In this document: positions 43,460 through 54,587 of the stretch, piece by piece
Layout of the letters: every line of letters begins with the position of its first letter
Position numbering within the stretch: the stretch's first letter is position 1
Origin: Silicimonas sp.
GTDB taxonomy: Bacteria > Pseudomonadota > Alphaproteobacteria > Rhodobacterales > Rhodobacteraceae
Assembly (NCBI GenBank): GCA_022824315.1
Contig: JAJEAC010000093.1
Coordinates: 62,001 to 126,000, forward strand
Reading direction: 5' to 3'
Length of the DNA stretch: 64,000 nucleotides
The notes under the pieces: generated by a model
What the model was told of the DNA's origin: nothing
Seen by the model: the letters and a program-made list of their open reading frames with translations, nothing else
The model's database searches: none
Made by a program: the position numbers and the translations under genes

Positions 43460-43870
43460 GTCCGACGCCCCTCCTTGGGCGGCCTGCCAGGCGCCGGCCA
43501 ATGTGTCGGTTGCCGTCGCCACCCGGCATCATTGCACCTTGCGACCCGAGTCGCGCGTCCTGCAGGCAGATTGATCCTGGCTTCGCGCCTCCCGAACCGA
43601 TGACGCTTCCACGGGAGTCCATTCTCGCTCAACCGTCGCTGGAAATCAAATTGGACGCGCCGCAAAGTCAAGCTCGGCTTGAAAGGCGGTTCCAAACAGG
43701 TGAAGGGGAACGCAGCTGGGACAAGCGTCCCGTTTCACAAGATTTCTTCCGCTACGAGCGTAACGTCCGCACCCGTCGCCCGAAATCGACTCATGGTGCC
43801 GCAACGTGCCGGCACACATTTCAGCTTGGTCCATGGGTCCGAATTGGCCCACGTCCACGAAGGCATGTCG
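43460..43870. other. Intergenic stretch between pgm and livH
   Basis: About 410 bases separate the end of the glycogen operon from livH. It must hold the Liv operon promoter and probably the glycogen operon terminator. I see no clear hairpin with T-run, operator or small gene. Confidence 0.4.
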
Positions 43871-45505
<1,635 letters not shown>

Positions 45506-47512
45506 TCATCTCCTCGACGTGCGGTGGCTGGCCTTCCCTCGATCTTCGTTCATCACCTTGCCGAGCGCTTGAAACCGGCCATCCTTGGCAAGCTCTTCGA
45601 CTGCAACGCCGTATCTTCGTCGCCAGTTCACGTGTTCACCGGTCGTGCCTGGCAAGTTTTGCGCTTCCGAATGTTCCAGGATGTCGTCGAGCTGGGCGGT
45701 CACCATCGTGGACGGCGATCGGGCAAGCAACGTGTGAACGGTCGCGCTGAACCCGTCGTTCGGGCACCGTTCCAGGAGATCGGCGACGTCCTTGCCGCGC
45801 TGTGTCCGCGCCCGGACACTCTCCTGCCTGTCGATCCATCCAAGACTTTCCCACCATTCTATGTCGCGGCCGGTCTCGAATCCGCGGACGGTCGGAGTGT
45901 CGTGCGTGGAGAAACATGCGAGCACCTGCCGTGTCGCAAGATTTGCCGGCTTGAGCCTTCGGGTCCGGTCGCGTTCGTACTGCATGACGGAATATCCGTA
46001 GATCCCGTGGCCGCGCATGGCCGTGCGAAACCCGCTCGGCACCAGCCCGAGATCTTCGCCGATGACAACGGTGCCATGCCTTTCCGCTTCAATCTTGAGG
46101 ATCGCCAGGAGAGCGTCGAACGGGTGACGCACATACCCGCCAGGACTGCCGTCATCGGGAACCCAGAAGCTGCGGCTGAGCCCGAGCACGTGGTCAATCC
46201 GCACCACGCCGGCGTGGCGCATGGTTGCTGCCAGAAGACGACGGAACGGCCTGTAGTTCTGAACCGCAAGACCGCGCGGCGAATAGGCCGAAACGTTCCA
46301 GTTCTGACCGTTCGGGTTGAGATGATCCGGCGGCGCGCCAATTGAGACGCCCTGTGCGATGACGTCCCGTTCACACCAGCTTTCCGCGCCATCCCGGCGC
46401 GCGCCCACGGCCTGGTCGAGACACAGCCCCAGCGCCATTCCACTTTCACGCGCAACGCGTTGCGCCCTTGCCAACTGCCAGTCAGCGACCCATTGAAGCC
46501 AAACGTGATAGTCCGTGCCATCGTCGGGTGTTGCCCCCGTCAAGCGTGGCCATTCTCGCCAGTCCGACCCGTGCCGACCTGCCAGCGCTTCAAACCGGGC
46601 AAATCGTGCCAAGTCACGTCCACGCTCCTTGGCGAACGAGGACAAGGCGTCATGCGCCCATTCGGCGGCACCGGCTTGAAATGCGTCGTACAGCGTCGCA
46701 AGCAAGCGCTGATGGATCGTTCGCTGTCGATCATAGTCGACATGCTGCGCCGACCGCACCTTCGCCATCTCCGCTTCTTCCGCAGACAGGATGCGAGGCA
46801 CAACAGGTGCGTTTTCGAGCCCGGGGATCGCGTCCAGAGCGATGTGGCCCGTGTTCAGGAACCCGCGGTGCGACGGCGAATAGGGGCTGAACGCCTCGCT
46901 TGAATGTCCCAATGCGTGCAGCGGATTGGTTCCCGCGAAGTCTGCGCCGATCTCTCCGGCAATGCGTGCCACGTCGGCCAAGTCGGCATAGTCGCCCAAG
47001 CCGGCGTTCCGCGACGACTGCAGCCCGTAAAGCGCAAGGGTCACGCCCCAAATTCGAGGCAATTGCGCTCGATCCGGAACCGAAGGGGCGCGGGTCGGCG
47101 CCGCAACGACTCGTATCGTCTCCCGCGAGGCGGCATGGCGGACCTCAAGAACATAAACGTCCGAGGCAAGCGCTGGCAGTGCAATCGCATCCCCCGCACG
47201 ACCGCTTGCGAGAACGTCCTCCGTTTCGTCGCGCCGAAGCTGCCAGCGGTCGAACGAGTCAAGGCTCAGCGTCGCCTCCTTGCGGCTCTCGATGATCATT
47301 TCCACGGGAAATCGCCGCGACTTGCGTTCCGCCCGGATCGCCGCGAGACTTTCGCGAATGCGCTTGGCGCTATCTGCTGCAACCGAGTTTGCCGCCAGCA
47401 ATGCCCGCAAAGTGTCCGCAGACGCGATCCGCTCCTGTCCTTCCATGTCGCGGTAGCTCGAAAGGACGCCATGCGCCCTTGCAAGCTGGCCAAGCGTGGC
47501 ATCGTCATTCAT
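45506..47512 (-). CDS. malQ: 4-alpha-glucanotransferase (MalQ, GH77)
   Basis: The 668-residue protein has GH77 features: GDYADLADVARIAGEIGADF near residue 180 in the barrel, VRIDHVLGLSRSFWVP with the nucleophilic aspartate, VVIGEDLGLVP with the acid/base glutamate, and FSTHDTPTVRGF with the transition-state aspartate. It transfers maltosyl and longer units among short glucans released in glycogen breakdown. ATG 47512 overlaps the glgX stop in an ATGA and was preferred over the upstream extension. It joins GlgX and GlgP as the degradative arm of the operon. Confidence 0.93.
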   Translation of the reverse strand: MNDDATLGQLARAHGVLSSYRDMEGQERIASADTLRALLAANSVAADSAKRIRESLAAIRAERKSRRFPVEMIIESRKEATLSLDSFDRWQLRRDETEDVLASGRAGDAIALPALASDVYVLEVRHAASRETIRVVAAPTRAPSVPDRAQLPRIWGVTLALYGLQSSRNAGLGDYADLADVARIAGEIGADFAGTNPLHALGHSSEAFSPYSPSHRGFLNTGHIALDAIPGLENAPVVPRILSAEEAEMAKVRSAQHVDYDRQRTIHQRLLATLYDAFQAGAAEWAHDALSSFAKERGRDLARFARFEALAGRHGSDWREWPRLTGATPDDGTDYHVWLQWVADWQLARAQRVARESGMALGLCLDQAVGARRDGAESWCERDVIAQGVSIGAPPDHLNPNGQNWNVSAYSPRGLAVQNYRPFRRLLAATMRHAGVVRIDHVLGLSRSFWVPDDGSPGGYVRHPFDALLAILKIEAERHGTVVIGEDLGLVPSGFRTAMRGHGIYGYSVMQYERDRTRRLKPANLATRQVLACFSTHDTPTVRGFETGRDIEWWESLGWIDRQESVRARTQRGKDVADLLERCPNDGFSATVHTLLARSPSTMVTAQLDDILEHSEAQNLPGTTGEHVNWRRRYGVAVEELAKDGRFQALGKVMNEDRGKASHRTSRR

Positions 47513-49611
47513 GCCTCGACTCCATCCGGCTTGCACGCAAAGGCCGCGACGGAATGTGCGGCGATCGGCGCGGCTGCGGCTTCGACCCTGCCATTGGCGT
47601 CCTGCGCGACCAGGCTGGTGTCGATGTCACGCACCCAGTGCCATCCGGGGCTCGCGGTCGGCAATGTCAGTTCCGTCGCCTTTCCGGACCGATTGAACGC
47701 GACGACCACGGCGTCGTTGTCGAGGGCGGCCGGTGCGGCCTCGGCCGAACACCTGATGGTCAGGCAGAAATTCGACAGGCCGGGATCCCGCCAGTGAAGC
47801 GGGCCACCCGTGAAGTCGGTCCATTCCACGTCCGGCAGACCGTCGCTGGCGCGCAAGGCCCCATGCAGGAATCGCGTTTGGCACAGTGATGGATGCGCAC
47901 GCCGGAAAGCCGAGAGCGCCTCGACAAACTCCAGGAGGTCGGCATCGGCCGATTTCCAGTTCACCCAGCCGATCTCGTTGTCCTGGCAATAGGCGTTGTT
48001 GTTTCCGTTCTGCGAATTTCCGAATTCGTCGCCGGCCAGAAGCATCGGCGTTCCCTGCGACAAGAACAGTGTTGCAAGCATGTTGCGGATGCGCCGGTGG
48101 CGCCGTGCTTGAATGTCGGGATCGTCGGATTCGCCCTCGACGCCGAAATTGTCGCTGAAATTGGCATGATGGCCGTCCTGGTTGTTGGCGCAATTCGCCG
48201 CGTTGTGCTTGTCGGCGTACCGCGTGGTGTCAGCCAGCGTGAAACCGTCATGCGCGGCAACGAAATTGATCGAAGACCTGCTGCTCCGTCCTGGCTGGCC
48301 AAACTTGTCGGCCGATCCCAGCAGCCTGCTGCCGAGTTCCTGGGCGCTGTGATCATCGCCACGCCAGTAGCGCCGAACCGTGTCACGATAACTGTCATTC
48401 CATTCCGAGAATTCGGCCGGGAATCCGCCCAGCTGGTAGCCGCCGGGTCCCACGTCCCAAGGTTCGGCAATCATGCGCACCTGCGACAGGACGGGGTCCT
48501 GGCGCAACGCGTCGAAGAATCCGCCCCACGAATCGAACCCGTGATCTTCGCGCCCCAGGGTCGTGGCGAGGTCAAATCGGAACCCGTCCACGCCCATGCA
48601 CTCGACCCAGAACCGCAGGCTGTCGAGCACCATGCGCAGCACGAATGGATGCGAGACGTTCAACGTGTTGCCGCAGCCGGTATCATTGACATAGTAGCGC
48701 GGCTGCCCGGAAAGCAGCTTGTAGTAGGAGGCATTGTCGAGCCCGCGAAACGACAGCGTCGGTCCTCGGTGGTCGCCCTCCGCCGTGTGGTTGTAGACAA
48801 CGTCCAGAATGACCTCGATTCCGGCTTCGTGGAACCGGTCCACCATGTGCCGAAAGCCCATGAGGCCGTTGGGGCCGAAATACCGTGGTTCAGCCACGAA
48901 GAACCCGATGGAGTTGTAGCCCCAGTAATTCTTCAGGCCGCGCTCGAGAAGGAATGAATCGTCTACGAACGCATGTACAGGCATCAACTCGATCGCCTTT
49001 GCGCCCAGCTTTTGCAAATGCTCAAGGATCGGATCGGTGGCCAGACCCTCGTAGGTGCCGCGCAGGTCTTCCGGCACCAGCGGATGCTGCTGGGTCAGGC
49101 CCCTGACATGAGCCTCATAGATCAAGTCGTTGCGGCTCTGCCGATGCCTGCCCTGCGTCAAGCCCTCGAACAGTCCGGGATCCGGGACAACCGACCTTGG
49201 CACAAAGGGTGCGCTGTCGGAACGGTCGAACGACAGGTCTCCGCCTGAGGACGCCATGTCATAGCCATAGGTGCCAGGATGGTTTGTCCACTGCCCGAAA
49301 TACTCGCGCGCGTACGGATCGGCGAGCAGCTTGTTCGGGTTGAAACGGTGCCCCGATTCCGGCGTGTAGCTGCCATGGGCGCGATAGCCGTAGAGGCACC
49401 CGACCGGCAGACCCTCAACATAACCGTGCCATATCGACCCTGTACGTTCCGGCAGCGCGAGGCGGGACGTTTCCTTTGCCCCGTCAGGCGAAAAGAGGCA
49501 AAGCTCGATCTTCGTGGCATGTTCGGAAAAGACGGCGAAGTTCACGCCGCCGCCGTCATGGTTCGCGCCCAGGCGTTGGTGGTGTCCAGCGGAAACGGGG
49601 AACGACGTCAT
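47509..49611 (-). CDS. glgX: Glycogen debranching enzyme GlgX (isoamylase type, GH13)
   Basis: The 700-residue protein has the N-terminal carbohydrate-binding segment (VNFAVFSEHATKIELCLF) and GH13 catalytic blocks: DVVYNHTAEG, VDGFRFDLATTLGRE with the nucleophile aspartate, MIAEPWDVGPGGYQ with the acid/base glutamate, and VAAHDGFTLAD. It cleaves alpha-1,6 branches of phosphorylase-limit glycogen. ATG 49611 was chosen; a TTG ten codons earlier would overlap glgA. The glgA stop is 19 bases upstream. Confidence 0.93.
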   Translation of the reverse strand: MTSFPVSAGHHQRLGANHDGGGVNFAVFSEHATKIELCLFSPDGAKETSRLALPERTGSIWHGYVEGLPVGCLYGYRAHGSYTPESGHRFNPNKLLADPYAREYFGQWTNHPGTYGYDMASSGGDLSFDRSDSAPFVPRSVVPDPGLFEGLTQGRHRQSRNDLIYEAHVRGLTQQHPLVPEDLRGTYEGLATDPILEHLQKLGAKAIELMPVHAFVDDSFLLERGLKNYWGYNSIGFFVAEPRYFGPNGLMGFRHMVDRFHEAGIEVILDVVYNHTAEGDHRGPTLSFRGLDNASYYKLLSGQPRYYVNDTGCGNTLNVSHPFVLRMVLDSLRFWVECMGVDGFRFDLATTLGREDHGFDSWGGFFDALRQDPVLSQVRMIAEPWDVGPGGYQLGGFPAEFSEWNDSYRDTVRRYWRGDDHSAQELGSRLLGSADKFGQPGRSSRSSINFVAAHDGFTLADTTRYADKHNAANCANNQDGHHANFSDNFGVEGESDDPDIQARRHRRIRNMLATLFLSQGTPMLLAGDEFGNSQNGNNNAYCQDNEIGWVNWKSADADLLEFVEALSAFRRAHPSLCQTRFLHGALRASDGLPDVEWTDFTGGPLHWRDPGLSNFCLTIRCSAEAAPAALDNDAVVVAFNRSGKATELTLPTASPGWHWVRDIDTSLVAQDANGRVEAAAAPIAAHSVAAFACKPDGVEA

Positions 49612-49630
49612 CTTGGAGGAACCCTTCGGC

Positions 49631-51067
49631 TCAGTCCGCAATCAGGCTGCGGTACATCGCGTCGTACGCCGCGGCCGAGGCGTCCCACCCGACCGGTTGA
49701 CGCATGGCCCGGCGCACCATGGCGGACCAGGACCTCGGTCGCCGGTAGATCGCACACGCCCGCGCGATTGCCTGTTCAAGCATCGTGGCGTTGATCGGGG
49801 CGAACTGAAACCCGGTCGCGCACGCCGCGGCGAGCGCCGCCTCGTTCGCGTCTATGATCGTGTCAGCCAGGCCGCCCGTCCTCGCGACAACGGGCAAGGT
49901 GCCGTAGCGCAACCCGTAGAGCTGGGTCAGGCCGCAAGGCTCGAATCGGGAGGGGATGAGAATGGCATCGCTTCCCCCTTGCAGGAGGTGCGACAGGGGC
50001 TCGTCATACCCGAGGGTCACGCCGACCTGCCCGGGGTGTCGGCTCGATGCCTCTGCGAATTGCCGCTCCAGCGCGCCGTCACCCGATCCAAGCACGGCAA
50101 GGCTTGCGCCCTCGGCCACCAGACCCGGCAAGCAGTCCAGCAGCATGTCGAGGCCCTTTTGCGATGTCAGTCGGCTGACGACGCAAAAGAGAGGCCCGTC
50201 ACGCCGCTGCAACCCGAACCGCGCCTCGACTTCGCGCTTGTTTGCCCTTTTGCGCCTGAGTGATCGCGCGGAGTAGTTCTCAACGAGATGAGGATCGGAT
50301 TCCGGGTCCCATGTCGCGATATCGATACCGTTCAGGATCCCGATCAGATCGCTTCGGCGCTCTCGAAGAAGGCCCTCGAGACCCATTCCGAATCCCGGCG
50401 TGAGAAGTTCGCAGGCATAGCTCGGGCTTACCGCGGCGATCCTGTCAGACAGCGCCAGACCTGCCTTGAGGAAACTGATCTTGCCATAGTATTCGACCGC
50501 GTCCGCTGCGAACATCTCGGCTTTCAGCCTCAAGTTCGCCAGTTCAGACGCGTCGAACAGTCCTTGGAATGCAATGTTGTGGATGGTCATGACCACGGGT
50601 GGCGAGGTTCGGCCGGATTGCGAAAGATACGCGGGCAACAAGCCGGCTTGCCAATCATGCACGTTCACGACGTCGGGCATCCATCCATCGGCGCCGTCGA
50701 ATGCCAACTCCGCGCCAGCGTAGCAAAGTGCGGCGAACCGCAGGTGATTGTCGGGCCAGTCCTGTCCGTCCGGACCCAGATAGATGTTGCCATTCCGGTC
50801 ATAGAGATGCGGCGCCACGAGCAACAGAACGTCCAGCCCCTCAGCATGGACGGCCCTGACCTCGGCCTTGCCGCCAAACAGGTCGTCAAGGACCTTGACC
50901 GTCGGACCACCGCCGGCGAGGCCCTGCAGTGCCGGGTAGGCCGGGATGAGTACCTTGACGTCCGTCCCTGCCGCGGCGAGCGCCTTGGGCAACGCGCCGA
51001 TCACGTCGGCCAAGCCGCCGGTCTTTATGAACGGCGCGCATTCAGAGGCGACAAACAGGACCTTCAC
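49631..51067 (-). CDS. glgA: Glycogen synthase GlgA (ADP-glucose, GT5)
   Basis: The 478-residue glycosyltransferase starts with VLFVASECAPFIKTGGLADV, containing the KTGGL ADP-glucose motif (15-19), has VNVHDWQAGLLPAYL, and near the C-terminus SRFEPCGLTQLYGLRYG with the catalytic glutamate. It elongates alpha-1,4 chains from ADP-glucose. The start is GTG with GGAG seven bases ahead, one base after the glgC stop. Confidence 0.95.
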   Translation of the reverse strand: MKVLFVASECAPFIKTGGLADVIGALPKALAAAGTDVKVLIPAYPALQGLAGGGPTVKVLDDLFGGKAEVRAVHAEGLDVLLLVAPHLYDRNGNIYLGPDGQDWPDNHLRFAALCYAGAELAFDGADGWMPDVVNVHDWQAGLLPAYLSQSGRTSPPVVMTIHNIAFQGLFDASELANLRLKAEMFAADAVEYYGKISFLKAGLALSDRIAAVSPSYACELLTPGFGMGLEGLLRERRSDLIGILNGIDIATWDPESDPHLVENYSARSLRRKRANKREVEARFGLQRRDGPLFCVVSRLTSQKGLDMLLDCLPGLVAEGASLAVLGSGDGALERQFAEASSRHPGQVGVTLGYDEPLSHLLQGGSDAILIPSRFEPCGLTQLYGLRYGTLPVVARTGGLADTIIDANEAALAAACATGFQFAPINATMLEQAIARACAIYRRPRSWSAMVRRAMRQPVGWDASAAAYDAMYRSLIAD

Positions 51068-51068
51068 G

Positions 51069-52328
51069 TCAGCGCTCCAGTCGGTTGATCATTGGCTGCG
51101 TGATCAGGCAGATCCCGTCTTCGGTACGCCGGAACCGCTTGGCATCCAGCTCGGCATCCTCGCCGACGACAAGTCCTTTCGGAATGGCAACGCCGCGATC
51201 GATCACCGTGTTCTTCAGCCGCGCATTGCGGTTGATCACGACGTAGGGCAGTGCGACCACGCCTTCGAGTTGCGAGTAGGAATGGGTCCTGACCCCGGTG
51301 AACATCAGGCAGCGTTCAAGGCTGGAGCCCGAAATGATGCACCCGCCCGACACGATCGAGGAAATCGCGTGGCCGCGCCGACCGTCCTCGTTGTGGATGA
51401 ACTTCGCGGGGGGCGTCAGTTCGGAATACGTCCAGATCGGCCAGGACTGGTCGTATAGATCGAGTTCCGGTCGGAAATCGGTCAGGTCGATATTGGCCTG
51501 CCAAAAGGCGTCAACGGTTCCCACGTCGCGCCAATAGGCCTTCTCCTCCATGGATGACCGGATGCAGGACCGGCTGAAGGGGTGCGCAATCGCCTTGCCG
51601 TCCCTGACGATCATCGGGATCAGGTCACCGCCGAAATCGTGGCCGTAATCCGGGTCGTCCCTCACCTCGTCAAAGAGCTTCAGAAGATACTCGGTCTCGA
51701 ACACGTAGATGCCCATGCTGGCCAGAGCCATGTCCGGGTGCCCCGGCATGGCGGGTGGATCCTTCGGCTTCTCAACGAATTCAAGAATGCGGTCTTCCGT
51801 ATCGACTTTCATGACACCGAAGCCCGTCGCCTCCATGCGCGGCACTTCGATGCAGCCGACGGTGACATCCGCGCCGCTGTCGACGTGATGCGCGATCATG
51901 ACCGCGTAGTCCTGCTTGTAGATGTGGTCGCCTGCGAGGATCACGATGTATTTCGGCCCGTAGCTGCGGACGATCTCGGCGTTCTGCGACACCGCATCCG
52001 CCGTTCCCTTGTACCAGTTTTCGTTGTTGAGTTGTTGGGAGGCGGGGAGAATGTCCAGCGACTCGTTCCGCTCGGCGCGAAAGAAGCTCCAGCCGCGCTG
52101 CAGGTGCCTGATCAGCGAGTGCGCCTTGTACTGGGTGGCAACACCGATGCGCCGAATGCCGGAATTCACGGCATTCGAAAGCGGGAAGTCGATGATGCGG
52201 CTTTTGCCGGCGAAAAACATGGCCGGCTTTGCCCGACGGTCTGTCAATTCAAACAATCTGCTGCCACGCCCGCCCGCGAGCACGAAGGCCATCGATTGCT
52301 GAGCCAGTTTGTGCGCCTCTCGATCCAT
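51069..52328 (-). CDS. glgC: Glucose-1-phosphate adenylyltransferase GlgC
   Basis: The 419-residue nucleotidyltransferase has the [23 protein letters not shown] region (seen as [20 protein letters not shown]) with the allosteric and ATP sites, [12 protein letters not shown], and [10 protein letters not shown] with the glucose 1-phosphate lysine, plus a C-terminal left-handed helix. It makes ADP-glucose and is the usual control point of bacterial glycogen synthesis by glycolytic effectors. ATG 52328 has GGGAGGAA six bases ahead; a longer frame of nine residues was rejected. Confidence 0.95.
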   Translation of the reverse strand: MDREAHKLAQQSMAFVLAGGRGSRLFELTDRRAKPAMFFAGKSRIIDFPLSNAVNSGIRRIGVATQYKAHSLIRHLQRGWSFFRAERNESLDILPASQQLNNENWYKGTADAVSQNAEIVRSYGPKYIVILAGDHIYKQDYAVMIAHHVDSGADVTVGCIEVPRMEATGFGVMKVDTEDRILEFVEKPKDPPAMPGHPDMALASMGIYVFETEYLLKLFDEVRDDPDYGHDFGGDLIPMIVRDGKAIAHPFSRSCIRSSMEEKAYWRDVGTVDAFWQANIDLTDFRPELDLYDQSWPIWTYSELTPPAKFIHNEDGRRGHAISSIVSGGCIISGSSLERCLMFTGVRTHSYSQLEGVVALPYVVINRNARLKNTVIDRGVAIPKGLVVGEDAELDAKRFRRTEDGICLITQPMINRLER

Positions 52329-52361
52329 CCCTGTTCCTCCCTCTGAATTGGACACGGCTTC

Positions 52362-54587
52362 TCAGAAACCGCCGTCCAGTTCGAAAATCAGCGTGGAAAG
52401 CGGCGGCAAGGTCAGGCACAGGGAGTGCTCGCATCCCGATGCCGCAATCACGTCACTGTCGACGCCACCCAGGTTGCCGCGTCCTCCACCCCCGTAGACT
52501 TCTGCATCGGTATTCAAGCGCTCGACCCAGCGGCCCGGCTCAGGAACACCGATGCGCCGATCCCGCCGTTCCACCGGAGTGAAATTGCAGACGACCAGCA
52601 CGGGAGCACTTCCATCTTCACCGCGCCGGATCCAGGCGAAGACCGATTCATCGGCCGCACTGTCCTCAACCCACTGAAACCCGCCTGGCTTGCAGTCGAG
52701 CTGATGAAGGCTCGGCGTGTGCCGGTAGAGCGCGTTCAGGTCCCGGACCAGGTTCTGCACACCGCCATGCAGGTTGTTGTCGATCAGATGCCAGTCGAGC
52801 GCGGCGTCGTGGTTCCACTCCCGCCCCTGCGCGAACTCGCAGCCCATGAAGAGCAGTTTCTTCCCCGGGTGACCCCACATGAAACCGTAATAGGCGCGCA
52901 GGTTGGCAAACTTGTCGAGACCGTCGCCGGACATCTTGTCGAGCATCGAACCCTTGCCGTGAACCACCTCGTCATGGCTGATCGGCAGGATGAAGTTCTC
53001 CGAGAAGGCATAGTCAATCCCGAATGCCATCTTGTGATGGTGGTGTTTTCGGTGAACCGGATCCTCGCTCATGTAAGCCAGCGTGTCATTCATCCAGCCC
53101 ATGTTCCACTTGAACCCGAAGCCGAGCCCGCCCTGGTCCACCGGGCCGCAGACGCCCGGGAAGGCCGTGCTTTCCTCGGCGACCATCATGATTCCGGGCA
53201 CGTCGCCATAGGCAACGGCATTGGTCCGTTGCAAAAAGGAGATGGCTTCCAGGTTTTCGCGGCCGCCATCCTTGTTCGGAATCCACTCACCCTCTTTCCG
53301 CGAGTAGTCGCGATAGAGCATAGACGCCACTGCATCGACACGCAGGCCATCCACGTGATGCTCTTTCAGCCAGTAGAGCGCGTTGGCGACGAGGTAGTTC
53401 GACACTTCGCGCCGACCATAGTTGTAGACAAGCGTGTTCCAGTCCGGGTGAAATCCCTCGCGGCGATCCTCGTGCTCGTAAAGCGACGTCCCGTCAAACC
53501 GACCCAGGCCGTGCCGGTCCTCGGGGAAATGGCCCGGAACCCAGTCCAGAATGAGACCAAGCTCCGCCGCGTGGCACGATTCGACCAAGTGGCGGAAATC
53601 GTTCGGCGTTCCGTAGCGTATCGTGGGCGAAAAAAGGCCGATCGGCTGATAGCCCCAGGATCCGCCAAACGGAAACTCCGAGACCGGCAGCAGCTCAACA
53701 TGCGTGAAGCCCATGTCCTTGGCGTAGCCCACGAGTTGTGTCGCGTGTTCCGCATAGGACAGGGGCCTGTTGCCGTCCTCCTGGGCGCGTCTCCACGACC
53801 CCAGGTGGACTTCGTAGATCGAAATCGGCCGGTCGACGCGCTGCCGAGCCTCGCGCGTCGACATCCACGCCTCGTCGGTCCAGGCGCGACGGTCCAGGCG
53901 CCGCACCACGGACGCGGTCCCGGGCGGGTGTTCGGCACCGAATCCGAATGGATCGGCCTTTTGCGGCAAGAGTTGACCATCCGGCCCAAGCAATTCGTAC
54001 CTGTAAGCCTCGCCCTCCCCGATACCGGGCAGGAAAATTTCCCAGACGCCGGTCCGACCCCGTCGGCGCATGGCATGACGCCGGCCGTCCCAACCGTTGA
54101 AATCTCCCACGACCGACGCGCGACTGGCACTTGGTGCCCAGACCGCGAAATGCGTCCCGTCCGCCCCCTCGTGCTTCATGACATGAGCGCCGAGCGCGTT
54201 CCAGAGGTTCAGATGTGCGCCCTCGCCGATCAGGTGCTCGTCCAGTTCGCCAAGAACCGGCCCAAATCTGTACGGATCCTCGGCGACCCACTGATCCCCG
54301 CCCTTGGTGATGCGCAGGAGATAGGCGAACGGCTCCTTGCGTCGAGCGGCCCGGCCGGCGAAGACATCCGGCGCGCCGGGCACCGGCCTGAGGACCGCGA
54401 CCCGGCGCCTCGTGCTTGCGTCGAGCACCTCGATCCCGGTTGCGCCGGGCATGAAGACCCGGATCGTCTGCCTGCCATCAACGGCGTGCAGACCCAACAC
54501 CGAAAACGGGTCCGCATGCGTGCCCGCCGCGATTTTCCGGGCGTCATCAGGCGGCATCAAGCGTTCAAGCCCGTTCGGAGACATCAT
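52362..54587 (-). CDS. glgB: 1,4-alpha-glucan branching enzyme GlgB (GH13)
   Basis: The 741-residue protein has two N-terminal carbohydrate-binding modules (the second with FAVWAPSASRASVVGDFNGW) followed by a GH13 barrel: HVELLPVSEFPFGGSWGYQ, VDGLRVDAVASMLYRDYSR with the nucleophile, MMVAEESTAFPGV with the acid/base, and LPISHDEVVHGKGS. It creates alpha-1,6 branches. The ATG overlaps the glgP stop in an ATGATG context. Length is normal for the two-CBM type. Confidence 0.95.
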   Translation of the reverse strand: MMSPNGLERLMPPDDARKIAAGTHADPFSVLGLHAVDGRQTIRVFMPGATGIEVLDASTRRRVAVLRPVPGAPDVFAGRAARRKEPFAYLLRITKGGDQWVAEDPYRFGPVLGELDEHLIGEGAHLNLWNALGAHVMKHEGADGTHFAVWAPSASRASVVGDFNGWDGRRHAMRRRGRTGVWEIFLPGIGEGEAYRYELLGPDGQLLPQKADPFGFGAEHPPGTASVVRRLDRRAWTDEAWMSTREARQRVDRPISIYEVHLGSWRRAQEDGNRPLSYAEHATQLVGYAKDMGFTHVELLPVSEFPFGGSWGYQPIGLFSPTIRYGTPNDFRHLVESCHAAELGLILDWVPGHFPEDRHGLGRFDGTSLYEHEDRREGFHPDWNTLVYNYGRREVSNYLVANALYWLKEHHVDGLRVDAVASMLYRDYSRKEGEWIPNKDGGRENLEAISFLQRTNAVAYGDVPGIMMVAEESTAFPGVCGPVDQGGLGFGFKWNMGWMNDTLAYMSEDPVHRKHHHHKMAFGIDYAFSENFILPISHDEVVHGKGSMLDKMSGDGLDKFANLRAYYGFMWGHPGKKLLFMGCEFAQGREWNHDAALDWHLIDNNLHGGVQNLVRDLNALYRHTPSLHQLDCKPGGFQWVEDSAADESVFAWIRRGEDGSAPVLVVCNFTPVERRDRRIGVPEPGRWVERLNTDAEVYGGGGRGNLGGVDSDVIAASGCEHSLCLTLPPLSTLIFELDGGF

